Positions 17,557 through 27,799 of a DNA stretch of 32,005 bases are shown piece after piece; position 1 is the stretch's first letter; every line of letters begins with the position of its first letter. Where the stretch lies: contig NZ_KL370825.1 in the NCBI RefSeq assembly GCF_000701785.1, positions 123,511 through 155,515 on the forward strand. The letters are read 5' to 3'. Both the position numbers and the translations under genes were made by a program. The notes beneath the pieces were generated by a model. The model worked only from the letters and a program-made list of their open reading frames with translations. It did not search any database and was not told the origin of the DNA. Source of the DNA: Mycoplasmoides alvi ATCC 29626. Lineage in GTDB: Bacteria > Bacillota_I > Bacilli_A > Mycoplasmatales > Mycoplasmoidaceae.

Positions 17557-19791
17557 GTGAAGAGATTTTTAACTAAAAAAAGCAGTTTAGTTGCTTTATC
17601 TTTTGTTGGCACAATTAGTGGTATAGTTTTTTCATCTTTTGTTATTCCAAGTGTTGATAATAATTTGCAAACTAGTAATAACTTGACAAACCAAGGTGCA
17701 AATTTACAACTAAATGATAAATCTTATAAATTCTCAGTTGAGGACCAAAGTAATACACTATTTAGACTAAATGATCATACGCAGTTATTTGATTATAACT
17801 CTATTGGCATTGATCCGCAGTCATCTTGAAGAAGTACAGTTAACACATATGGTTATACATTAGGCAATAATTCTGATTATTATGCATTAGCTAATCCATA
17901 TACAAATTTACTTCATGCTAACCAAGAAATTAAGAATGGACAATTTCCTGATGCTAACACATTGTATTATGCAATTTTATCAATAGTTGGTCCTAGTAAA
18001 TTTCTTGATTATATCAATTATGATAGAGCTAGTCATCCAAACAATGTTCTTCAATGAACAGCAATGTCTGAAATTGTTAATATGAGTAATTATTGACATT
18101 TAAATTTATATCCAATGCTGAAATCTTGAAAAAACAAGTTTTATAGAAATAATAGTCCATTTGATTGAGAAGAACATGATCGACCACGTTTTATTTGACC
18201 AGGCGATATGGATCATGCTACTGATGATGAAAAAAGAATGATTGATGGTATTAGTAATTTAACAGCTCCTGAGTTTGTTGGTAATTTATATGCTGTAGGT
18301 GCTTATACTCCAAATTCTTCAAATCCTTCTGATTTTAATGCTTATAGTGATGCAGATGATCTTTTAGCTCCAATTGCTTTACCTTGTGACCGTCCATATA
18401 CTTTTGATTTTGGTAAGTATATTGTAAGCACAAATGATGATTTTAAATGGACAAATCTCCAAGTTAGCAATTTAAATCTACATGGTGGTAGTTTACAAGT
18501 TAAAGACAAAATTGTTATTTATAATCCATCATTAAAAAATGTAAATGAAATTGATAGTTTTGATGTTTCAATTTGTAATGCAACTAATTATCATGGTTCA
18601 TCAGATAAGATGCAAAAAGTTTATAAATGAAGAATTAAAATTTCTAAAACATTTAATGAACCAATTTTTTCACTTTATTCTCCATACAATGAGAATACAC
18701 ATATTGGTGTTTCAGACAAACAAATTGCTAGCTATGTTAGTGATCTTCGACAATCTAAACCAATAGCTCAATGAGTGAATAATAATTTTGATCAATTTCA
18801 TCCTGATAATAAAAAACAAGGTTTTAGATGTGAGTTTAAATTTGTTGTGCCATATGATGGTTATTACTCATTTATGACTAAGTTTGATGATTTATTAAAC
18901 ATTAGTGTAAACATAAGTGGAAGAAATTCTAGATGATTTGTAAGAACTTTTAACCAATGGACACCTAATGAAATTAACTTAAATCGTGACGGAACTAGTG
19001 ATTATTTATATGCTGGTGATGTTGTAAACTTTGATATCTTTGTTATTAATACTGGTGGAATTGGTAATTTTGATTTTAGTATTTTATATAAACCATATCC
19101 ATTAAGTAAGAATCAAGATAAAACTGATGAATTCATGGAAACTTCAATATATCTTCCTCATGTAAATGTTAATAAGTCTAATATGACTTCAAGATCAGCA
19201 ACAATCAATAAGACTGCAAAACCTTGAAAATACATTTATACTATTAGAACATCTAAAACTTCATGAACTAATGGTGCTAGATTTAGTAAGTTTGCATTAC
19301 CGATTAATGAACAATGAAGAACTGATAATAAAAATACAATTTTTAAAAATTTTGAATTATTAAAAACAACAAGACCTGATAGCAAATGAGTAAGCAGTAA
19401 TTTGAATTTATCATCAATTAGTCCTCATTGTGCTTATCGAATGCAGTTTAATTTTGTTGCTCCAGCAAGTGGTTATTACAAATTCTTTGCGACATTTGAT
19501 GATTACTTATGTTGTACTATGGCCGATGGAGTTCACAAAGAGTACAGTACAGTATTTAATCATTGAACAAATCAATGAACAAACATATGCCCTGAAGCTA
19601 TATTTGCTTTAAAAGCAGGTGAAACTTTTACTTTTGATATTTTTGTAATGAATGTTGATGGTCCTGGCAACTTTAATATGAAAGTGCAATATAACAATAG
19701 ACTTACAAATGATGATCTAGATCATTGACCAAATTGAGAAAATAATTATAAAGATATTCCCAATTGTTCTAAATATTTTTACACTAATTAA
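17557..19791 (+). CDS. Surface protein with two PA14-like repeat modules
   Basis: 744 aa with TGA as Trp, GTG start preceded by TAGGG. The N-terminus (MKRFLTKKSSLVALSFVG...) has a basic stretch and one hydrophobic segment to about residue 32 with no lipobox, so it is a signal peptide or anchor. No C-terminal helix is present. Two modules align with each other: residues ~424-517 (GYYSFMTKFDDLL ... YLYAGDVVNFDIFVINTGGIGNF) and ~628-719 (GYYKFFATFDDYL ... FALKAGETFTFDIFVMNVDGPGNF). The pattern 'G-Y-Y-x-F ... F-D-D ... L-x-A-G ... F-D-I-F-V ... G-x-G-N-F' resembles PA14-type beta-barrels, which bind carbohydrate or receptors in other proteins. Assignment to PA14 is by eye. A hairpin terminator follows at 19878. 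Confidence 0.85.
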
Positions 19792-19877
19792 AACTAATTA
19801 ATTTGCTTAAGCTTGAGTAATTGAGTGTTACATAATATTTGATAGTTACTTTTGCTTATAGTGTTTATATGACAGTT

Positions 19878-19912
19878 AAAAGTACTAGTGCTTTGTGCTA
19901 GTACTTTTTAAT
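19878..19912 (+). terminator. Terminator of the PA14-like gene
   Basis: AAAAGTACTAG (19878-19888) and CTAGTACTTTT (19898-19908) form a perfect 11-bp stem, followed by T residues, 86 nt after the stop codon. Confidence 0.75.
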
Positions 19913-20269
19913 TGTGTAAATAAAAAAGTTATTATTAGGTTAATATAAAATAAATTTCAAAACAAAAAAACAAAAGTTAATACTTAAAAAAATAATAAAA
20001 AGCATCTAAGAAAGTTATTTATACAATCATATTTTTTTATTAGAATAATAAAAATTTTTAGAAATTATATGGACAAAGTTTTCTAAAATTTTTCTTTAGA
20101 AATTTAATTATGCATTTGCTTTGAAATAAATTTTTAACAAGTGTTTGATTACTGCTTTTATCTTTATCTTAGAAAGCACATTTGTTTTTATTAAATTTTA
20201 TTTAAAAAATGATCATTGTATAGTTTTTCTAGCAAAAAAAATCAAATTTTTAATTAAAATTTTTGAATC

Positions 20270-20297
20270 TTGACTAAGAGTTCATTAGTATTAAATT
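20270..20297 (+). promoter_or_regulatory. Probable mnmA promoter
   Basis: TTGACT (20270-20275), 16-nt spacer, TAAATT (20292-20297), about 72 nt before the ATG. It may drive the whole mnmA-trhP2 run, as no terminator is seen within it. Confidence 0.45.
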
Positions 20298-20369
20298 AAT
20301 TTATTTAACACAAAATACTAACTAAAATTTTAAATGTATTCAACTATGAGTATTAAGAATGGAAATAAA

Positions 20370-21491
20370 ATGAATGTAATAGTAGGATTATCTGGTGGAG
20401 TTGACTCTGCTGTGAGTGCGCTATTATTAAAAGAAAAAGGACATCATGTTATTGGGATTTACATGGTTAATTGAGACAAAGAAATTAATGGAGATTTTTT
20501 TGGCTCTAAACAAAGTGAGATTGAGTTTGGTTGTAATTCTGAAAAAGACTTTAAAGATGCTAAAAAAATAGCAGAACAATTAGGTATTAAATTACTTAAA
20601 ATAAATTTTGTTAAAGAATATTGGGATTTAGTTTTTAAAACTGTTTTAAATGAATATAAAAATAACTTAACACCAAATCCAGATATTTTATGCAATAAAT
20701 TTATTAAATTTGGAATTTTAAAAGATTATATTGATAAAAATTACCCTGGATTTTGCTTAGCAACAGGGCATTATGCAAAATTACTAAAAAAACAAAAAGA
20801 AATATTTTTAACAATTTCAAAAGACGAAAACAAAGACCAAACTTATTTTTTGTGTCATTTAAATCAAAAACAACTAAGCAATGTTATTTTTCCTTTAGAA
20901 AATTATTTAAAAACAGAAGTGAGAGATATAGCTAAAAAAAATAATTTAATTGTAGCCGATAAAAAAGATTCTACTGGAATTTGTTTTATTGGCGAGAGAC
21001 ATTTTAAGCATTTTTTAGAAAATTATTTTAACAAAGAAACTGGAGAAATAAAATTATTACCTGAATTAAAAGTTATTGGAAAACATGATGGCATAAAATT
21101 TTATACTATTGGTCAACGCCATGGATTAAATTTAGGAGGAATGAAAGAAAAAGTTTTTGTTGTTAAAAAAGATAGCAAAACAAATACTTTGTATGTTGCA
21201 CTTGAATCAGAACTTTCTAAGTATTTAGAAACTAATTACACAACAATAACAACTTTTAATTGAATAAATGATCAAAATAAAATTGATTGAAAAAATGAAA
21301 ACTTTTTTGTCAGATTTCGACATCGTCAGAAATTAATCCCATGTTTTATTAAAAAAATATGGAATGATAATTTGGAAATTTATTACCCCTATAAAACCTT
21401 AGCAGTTACACCAGGGCAATATGCTGCAATTTATACATCAAACAAGATTTGTATAGGTGGTGGTAAAATATTAGAAAGTAAACTCATTTAG
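20370..21491 (+). CDS. mnmA: tRNA-specific 2-thiouridylase MnmA
   Basis: 373 aa with TGA as Trp. The PP-loop ATP-pyrophosphatase motif is [15 protein letters not shown] near the N-terminus. The two catalytic cysteines are C108 ([12 protein letters not shown]) and C205 ([11 protein letters not shown]). TIGQRHGL and the C-terminal beta-barrel ending [18 protein letters not shown] are present. It adds sulfur at position 2 of U34 in tRNA-Lys, -Glu and -Gln; two of these tRNAs (Lys TTT, Gln TTG) are coded at 3185-3390. Sulfur would come from a cysteine desulfurase not in this window. It precedes alaS by 26 nt, and mnmA lies in the same chromosomal neighbourhood as alaS in Bacillus. Confidence 0.96.
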
Positions 21492-21517
21492 TAGATTAAG
21501 TAATATGGTTATATATT

Positions 21518-24247
21518 ATGCAAAATTGAACAGGCAATTCTATAAGGCAAAAATGATTAAATTTTTTTAAAGAAAAAGGACATTATATTGTTGAATCTAA
21601 ACCATTGATTCCAATTAATGATGATTCTTTGCTTTGAATAAATTCTGGTATTGCAACTTTAAAAAATTATTTTTCAGGAAAAAGCATCCCTCCTTGTCCT
21701 CGATTATCAAATTCACAAGCTTGCTTAAGAACAAATGATATTGAAAATGTAGGAATTACTAGTAGACACCAAACTTTATTTGAAATGTTAGGTAATTTTT
21801 CAATTGGTGACTATTTTAAAAAAGAAGCAATTAATTTTGCATATGAATTATTGACTGAAGGTTATAAGATTGATAAAGACAAACTATATATAACTGTTTT
21901 TGAAGAAGATAATGAAGCCTTTGATTATTGAATTGAAAAAGGAATTAATCCAAATCACATTATTCGTTGTAATCGTGAACGTAATTTTTGGGATTTAGGG
22001 CAAGGACCATGTGGTCCATGCACGGAAATATATTTTGATCGTGGAGAAAAATATGATCCTTCTAAATTAGGTATTAAATTATTTCATGAAGATATTGAAA
22101 ATGATCGTTATATTGAAATTTGAAATATAGTGTTTAGTCAATTTAATAATGATGGTAATGGAAATTATCTAGAGTTAGAAAGAAAAAATATTGATACTGG
22201 ATCTGGATTAGAGCGTTTAGCTTCAGTTTTACAAGATGTACCAACTAATTTTGATACAGACTTGTTTTTGCCCATCATTAGAGAAATTGAAAAATTTACA
22301 AACTTTAAATATAACATTGATGATTATTTTAGTACTAATTTGGAAATAAAAAAACAGCAAACATGATTTAGAGTTATTGCTGATCATGTTAAAGCAGTCG
22401 TTTTTGCAGTAGCAGATGGTGTTGTTCCAGGACCTAAAAATCGAAATTACACAATTAGAAAATTAATAAGAAGAGTTGTTTTATATACAAAAAAACTCGA
22501 TATGAGTAACAATTGAGCACAATCTGTTATTGAAACTGTTATTAACATTTATGGTAATTTTTTTACTAATTTAAAAAATAAACAAGAAATAATAACAAAA
22601 ACATTATTAACTGAAATTAATAGTTATGCCAAAACTATTGATAATGCTTTTTACTTATTTAATGAAGAAATTAAAAACAAAACATTAAATACTAAATCTT
22701 TTTTTAAACTAGTAGAAACACATGGTTTACCAATAGAATTTGCTAAAGAATTTGTAGAAGATGCAACTAAAAAAATTGAAAAAAATAACAGTACAAATGT
22801 TGAAAATATAAATATTAACTGGGAAGAATTTAATAAACTTTTTGATGAACATAAAATAGTTTCAAAAAGTAATCAACAAGTTGTATCAATTGAAAAACAA
22901 AATTCAAATTTAATAAAATGTAATGTTCATAGTTTTTTTGATTATGAAAAAGATTCAATTAAAGGAAAGGTTATTGCTTTATTTAATGATAATTTTGAAC
23001 CAGTATCTAAAATTAATAATGGTAATGGTTATGTAATTTTTGATAAGACTGTTATTTATGCAACTTCTGGTGGTCAGCAGTTTGATGAGGGTTATGCAAA
23101 AAAACTTTTTAAAAAAATTGTTCAATTTGATAATGTTATTAAAGGACCTAATTTACAACATTTACATCACTTTACAAATGCTTCATTTGCAATTGGGCAA
23201 GTTTGAAAACTTTGGCATGATCCAAATTGAAGATCTTTATCTAGAAAAAATCATTCTCTTGAACATATTTTACATTCAGCATTAAAAAAAGTTATTAGTG
23301 AAACAATTAAGCAAGAAGGTGCATTTAAAAATGCAAAAAAAGCAACCCTTGATTTTACATACCCAACTAAACTTACTGATGATCAATTAGAAAAAATTGA
23401 AAATGAAATTCGCCGGATAATTAATGCGAAAATTGATGTAGAAGTCATTTATACAGATCTAGAAGGATCAAAAAAATTAAATGCCATTGCATATTTTGAT
23501 GATGAATATAAAAAGCATGACAAACTTCGTGTAATTAAAATTGCTGATTATAGCATTGAATTGTGTGGTGGAACGCATGTTAAAAATACTTCAGAAATTG
23601 AAAATTGTTTTATTACCCATCATACTTCACAAGGACTTGGTTCATGAAGAATTGAAATTATTAGTAGTAATGCAACAATTGCTGCTTATTTAAATCAAGA
23701 AAATAATGAAATGTTAGGTCAAATTAATCAAATGTTAAATGATTTATTAAAAATTGATGAAAAACAAATTATTAAAAAGATTCAATCGTTTGTTTTACCA
23801 AAAGAAATTGAAGAACTTAGACAAAAGAAAAAAGAATTTAAACAAATTTGTGAAGAATTTATAAAAATTAAATTTAATTTTGAGAAAAAATATATTGAAA
23901 AAAAGTCTAATGAGCTAAAGCAACAGATGATAAGCAATATTAAAGATAATTTTGCATTTCTAAATTTAGAGAATAATACAGCAAAGGAAATAAATATGGC
24001 AATTTCATCTGCAAGTAATGAAAACCCCGATATTTTATTTGTTGTAATTAATCATGTTAACAATAAAACACAATATTATGTAAGCATTAAAAATGCCTTA
24101 AATAATTTGAATGCTAATTTAATTGTTAATTTACTTAACAAAAGTTTTAATGGCCGTGGTGGTGGAAAAAACAATTATGCTCAAGGTGGATCTGAAAAAC
24201 TAATTAATATTGATGAAGTTAAACAAGTTATAAATGAAAATTTTTAA
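21518..24247 (+). CDS. alaS: Alanyl-tRNA synthetase
   Basis: 909 aa with TGA as Trp, full length. The class II aminoacylation core starts [20 protein letters not shown] and includes [27 protein letters not shown] and [13 protein letters not shown]. The editing domain has its zinc motifs, NHSLEHILH (HxxxH) and LCGGTH (CxxxH). The C-Ala domain ends with [15 protein letters not shown]. It charges tRNA-Ala and clears Ser/Gly mischarging. The ATG has a weak upstream ribosome binding site; the ATG at 21505 is out of frame. It ends 2 nt before ruvX, so the genes are cotranscribed. Confidence 0.97.
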
Positions 24248-24249
24248 TA

Positions 24250-24675
24250 ATGTATTTTGTAGGTTTAGATGTTGGATCAAAAACTATAGGAATTGCTATT
24301 TGTAACAATATTAATGGCATTCCTAGTCCATTAACAACAATTAAGTTTAATTCAAATAATTATGTTCAAGCTGTTGCTTTGTTGAGAAAAAAATTAAGTT
24401 TTTATTTTAATGAAAATTTAATATTTATTATTGGTTGACCAGTTAATAAAGATGGTAGTTTAAATAATGCAACATTAAGAGTAGAGCAATTTATTTTAGA
24501 ATTAAAAAAACAAATACCTAAATGTGAATATAAATTGCAAAATGAACAATACACAACTCAATTTGCAAACGAATTATTATTTGAAATGAATATTAAAAGT
24601 TCACTTAGAAGCAAAAATGTAGATAAAGTAAGCGCATTGATTATTTTGGAAATGTTTTTAAATGAAAACAAATAA
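24250..24675 (+). CDS. ruvX: RuvX/YqgF-type RNase H-fold nuclease
   Basis: 141 aa with TGA as Trp. The start YFVGLDVGSKTIGIAI gives the first catalytic Asp (D7). Then come IIGWPVNKDGSLNN and NEQYTTQFA (DERLTT in relatives), and DKVSALIILEMFL carries the last Asp. YqgF/RuvX proteins process the 5' end of pre-16S rRNA and have been proposed as resolvases. Gene order alaS-ruvX is conserved in Firmicutes. It overlaps trmR by 14 nt. Confidence 0.92.
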
Positions 24676-25255
24676 AGCTAAATTAATTTTAGAAAAAAGT
24701 ATTGAACAAAAAGTTAGTGTGATGCGCGAAAGTAATTTAAATTATTTGATAAATTATTTAGCAAAAAATTATCACATACAAAAAATTTTAGAAATTGGAA
24801 CAGGATGTGGATATAGTTCTTATCATATAAGTAGATTGGAATCAGTTAAGGAAATTGTTACTATAGAGAAAAGTTTGATTCGATTTAATATTGCTCAATT
24901 TTTTTTAAGTGATATAAAGAAAATAAAACTTATAAATATTGATGTTAATGATTTTATAAGAATCAATACAAACAAATATGATTTAATACTTATTGATGGT
25001 CCAAAAAAACAAGTTGTTTCAATTCTAGAAAAATGCTTAATGTTCATCAATAAAAATGGCGCTTGTGCAATTGATAATTTTTTTTTAAAAGATGTTAAAA
25101 ATAGATTTTCTATTCAAAAAGAAAAAAGATTATTAAAAATTATTAAAGCTAATGAGGATTTACAAAATTATGTGAATCAAATAGATAAAAAAAGATACAA
25201 TCTTTTTATAGATCATTCTGGAGATGGATTAGTTATTATTGAATTAAATGATTAA
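24662..25255 (+). CDS. trmR: SAM-dependent O-methyltransferase, TrmR-like
   Basis: 197 aa, Rossmann-fold methyltransferase. The SAM motif is ILEIGTGCGYSS at about residues 40-51, followed by IVTIEKS and the metal-site region YDLILIDGPKKQ, with IDNFF later. This matches the catechol-O-methyltransferase-like family that includes Bacillus TrmR (YrrM), which methylates 5-hydroxyuridine at tRNA position 34 to 5-methoxyuridine. The name rests on the neighbours: it is directly followed by two U32 proteins in the same order as yrrM-yrrN-yrrO. It overlaps ruvX by 14 nt and is followed by trhP1 after 2 nt. Confidence 0.85.
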   Translation: MKTNKAKLILEKSIEQKVSVMRESNLNYLINYLAKNYHIQKILEIGTGCGYSSYHISRLESVKEIVTIEKSLIRFNIAQFFLSDIKKIKLINIDVNDFIRINTNKYDLILIDGPKKQVVSILEKCLMFINKNGACAIDNFFLKDVKNRFSIQKEKRLLKIIKANEDLQNYVNQIDKKRYNLFIDHSGDGLVIIELND

Positions 25256-25257
25256 TT

Positions 25258-26187
25258 ATGAAATTGATTACAATGCCTTTTGATTACAATCAAGCAATTG
25301 AATTTATTAATGCAAAAATTGATTGCTTGCTAATCGGACATAAAGATTTTAGTTTACGAACTGCAAATTATTTTAATTGAAACGAAATAAAAAAAATATG
25401 TTTTCAAAAGAAAAAAACAAAAATTTTCTTATTAGTTAATCAAATTTTTTTTGAAAATGATTTAGTAAAGTTATTAATCAATTTAAAAAAAATTAATAAA
25501 TTGCCAATTGATGGAATTTATTTTCAAGATTATGCCGTTGTTCAATTATCTAAAGAGAATAATCTCAAATTTAATTTTATTTATCATCCTGAAACCATTG
25601 TTACAAGCTATGGTCAATTTTCATTTTTTTTAAAAAATAATATTAATCATCTTGTTTTATCAAGGGAATTATTTAAGAGTGAGATAAAAAATATTTGTTT
25701 AAATAAACCTAAAAATTTAAATTTAGAAATTCAATGCCATGGATTAATGTTTATTATGCATTCAAAATGAAAAATGATTTCAAATTTCAACCAATATGCA
25801 AATTTAGATTTAAATACTAAGGATAAATTTTTGGTTAAAGAAATGTTAAGAAAATATCCTAATACAATTTATGAGGATAAATTTGGAACACATATGCTTA
25901 GTGGTTATCAATTATGTACAATCAAAATATTAAAAGAATTATTTGAAATGGGTATTGATTATTTAAGAATTGATAATGTTTTGCAAAACAAAAAGTGATG
26001 TGCAGAAATTACATATGCCTATAAGGAAGTTATTCAATTAATAAAAGAACAAAAATTTACAAAAAAATTAGAAAATTTTTATTTAAATAAAGTTAAAAAA
26101 ATAAGTGCACCATATGAGATTGCCTTAGGTTTTCTTGGGACAATTAAAGAAAATTTACACTTGATTAAAAATGAAAAAAATAATTAG
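25258..26187 (+). CDS. trhP1: U32-family tRNA hydroxylation protein, TrhP1-like
   Basis: 309 aa with TGA as Trp. A TIM-barrel-like U32 protein of the shorter type: KIDCLLIGHKDFSLRTANYF near the N-terminus, DGIYFQDYAVVQLSKE, FIYHPETIVTSYGQ, LSRELF, then IQCHGLMFIMHS and IDYLRIDNVL. The Cys cluster of its larger partner is absent, as in the Bacillus YrrN protein. With TrhP2 it is needed for hydroxylation of U34 to ho5U. It sits between trmR and trhP2 and overlaps the latter by 17 nt, which argues for a joint complex. The name depends on context and length. Confidence 0.82.
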
Positions 26188-27397
26188 AAATGAACTATTA
26201 TCTCCAGCTGGAGATTTCGAAAAAGCAACAATAGCTTTAGATTATGGAGCTGATGCAGTTTTTTTAGGCGCAAAAGCTTATTCATTAAGATCACAAGCTT
26301 CGAATTTTTTTATGAATGATATTAAAAAGACTTGTAAATATGCTCATAAAAAAAACAAAAAAGTTTATGCCGCTGTTAATGTTATATGCCACAATGGACT
26401 ATTAAAAGGATTCCCAAAATTTATCAAACAATTATATGACACAGGGATTGATGCTTTAATTGTTGCTGATCCATATATAATTGATTATGTTAGTGTAAAT
26501 TATCCGAATTGAGAATTACATTTATCGACACAACAATCAATTACTAATTCAGCTGCAGCAAAATTTTGAAAAGAAAATAATATTTCTAGAATTGTGCTTG
26601 CAAGAGAAGTTAGTATTAAAAATTTAAAAAAATTAATTCAAAATTTAAAAAATAAATTAGAAATTGAATACTTTATTCATGGTGCGGTTTGTATTTCATA
26701 TTCTGGTAGATGTATGATGTCAAATAACTGGTCATTAAGAGATGCAAATGTTGGTGGTTGCGCTCAATCTTGTAGATGAAAATTTGACTTAATGGATTTA
26801 AAAAATAAAAATAAATATAGTAGCGAATTTACTATGTCCCCAAAGGATATGATGCTTTTAGATGAAATTAAAACTTTAATTAAACTTAATGTTGCTTCTT
26901 TTAAAATTGAAGGTCGAATGAAGTCTTTAAATTATGTTGCTACTGTAACTAAAGCATATCGTGAACTAATTGATGCTTGTTTACAAAAGCACAATAATAA
27001 AAAAATTTTAAATAAATTAAAAAATTCTAAAAAAGATTTAAAATTTGCTGAAAATCGACCAAGTGGTAAGGCACTCAGCAAAGGTTTTACAACTATAAAT
27101 GATATGTTATATCATGATCAAGAGAGAGCACTTAAACAACAATTTGCTTTTGTTGTTGAAGAAACAAAGCAAACTTGAGTTCAAGTAAATTGTCGTAATT
27201 ATTTTAAATTAAATCAATTTTTTACCATTTTTGGTCCAAAAGAAAAATATGAAAAATTAAAATTAATAAAAATTTTAGACAAAAACAAAAACGAAACTAA
27301 TGTAGCAAATAAACCAATGGAAAAATATTATTTAAAATTTGATAATAAATCAGGATTAAGAATAAGCAAAAATTTTATTGGTAGAATAGAAAAATAA
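26171..27397 (+). CDS. trhP2: U32-family tRNA hydroxylation protein, TrhP2-like
   Basis: 408 aa with TGA as Trp. The N-terminus RNELLSPAGDFEKATIALDY is typical of peptidase U32 proteins. The family signature EYFIHGAVCISYSGRCMMS is intact. Four cysteines (C174, C181, C197, C201, the last two in GGCAQSCRW) match the proposed iron-sulfur site of TrhP. KIEGRMKSLNYVATVTKAYR follows. In E. coli and Bacillus such proteins form 5-hydroxyuridine at tRNA position 34 and use prephenate. It is the last gene of the mnmA-trhP2 run and converges on the next gene with only 9 nt between stop codons and no visible terminator. Confidence 0.87.
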
Positions 27398-27406
27398 AAC
27401 TTTTAT

Positions 27407-27784
27407 TTATTCCAAACTTGAATAATACAATCCATGCAAATTACAAAAACTAAATACTTTTACTTTAGTCCCATGATCAACATTGAATTTAACATTTGGA
27501 TTTGTATCTTTTTTATAATTAAAATCATATCGATAAATTCATTGCTCATCAATTTGTAAAACAACTGTAACCAAATGATGCTTAATGTTCATTGGGTGCA
27601 AAATTCCATCATTATTTTCATGTTTAATTGTATAACCTAAATCATTTTTTTCGATTTTTGGAATATGGCCCATTTGATGTGGATCTTCAGTGCGTATTTG
27701 AAGTTCAATTAAAGTGTCTGGTCTTTGACCTCCATCTTTAGCAATTTCATCATATAAAATTCAATCTTTTCTAAAAAACTTCAT
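27407..27784 (-). CDS. Superoxide reductase (neelaredoxin/desulfoferrodoxin-like)
   Basis: 125 aa on the minus strand with two TGA Trp codons, which split it into pieces under the standard code. All five ligands of the SOR iron centre are present: H40 (MGHIPKI), H63 (LHPM), H69 (NIKHHLV), C114 and H117 (FCNLHGLY). Spacings H63-H69 (6) and C114-H117 (3) equal those of archaeal SOR, and the His-His gap at the front is similar. The EKH loop is not kept (MGH), and there is no N-terminal desulforedoxin Cys4 domain. SOR reduces superoxide to peroxide without making oxygen, using electrons from small redox proteins. It starts 15 nt after hemW, so hemW-SOR are probably one transcript. Confidence 0.8.
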
Positions 27785-27799
27785 AAGTTTACTTTCATT

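Larger units (their letters stand above)
19792..20369. other. 578-nt intergenic region before mnmA
   Basis: It contains the terminator of the PA14-like gene (19878-19912) and a probable mnmA promoter (20270-20297). The rest is AT-rich without a coding frame in code 4. Confidence 0.6.
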
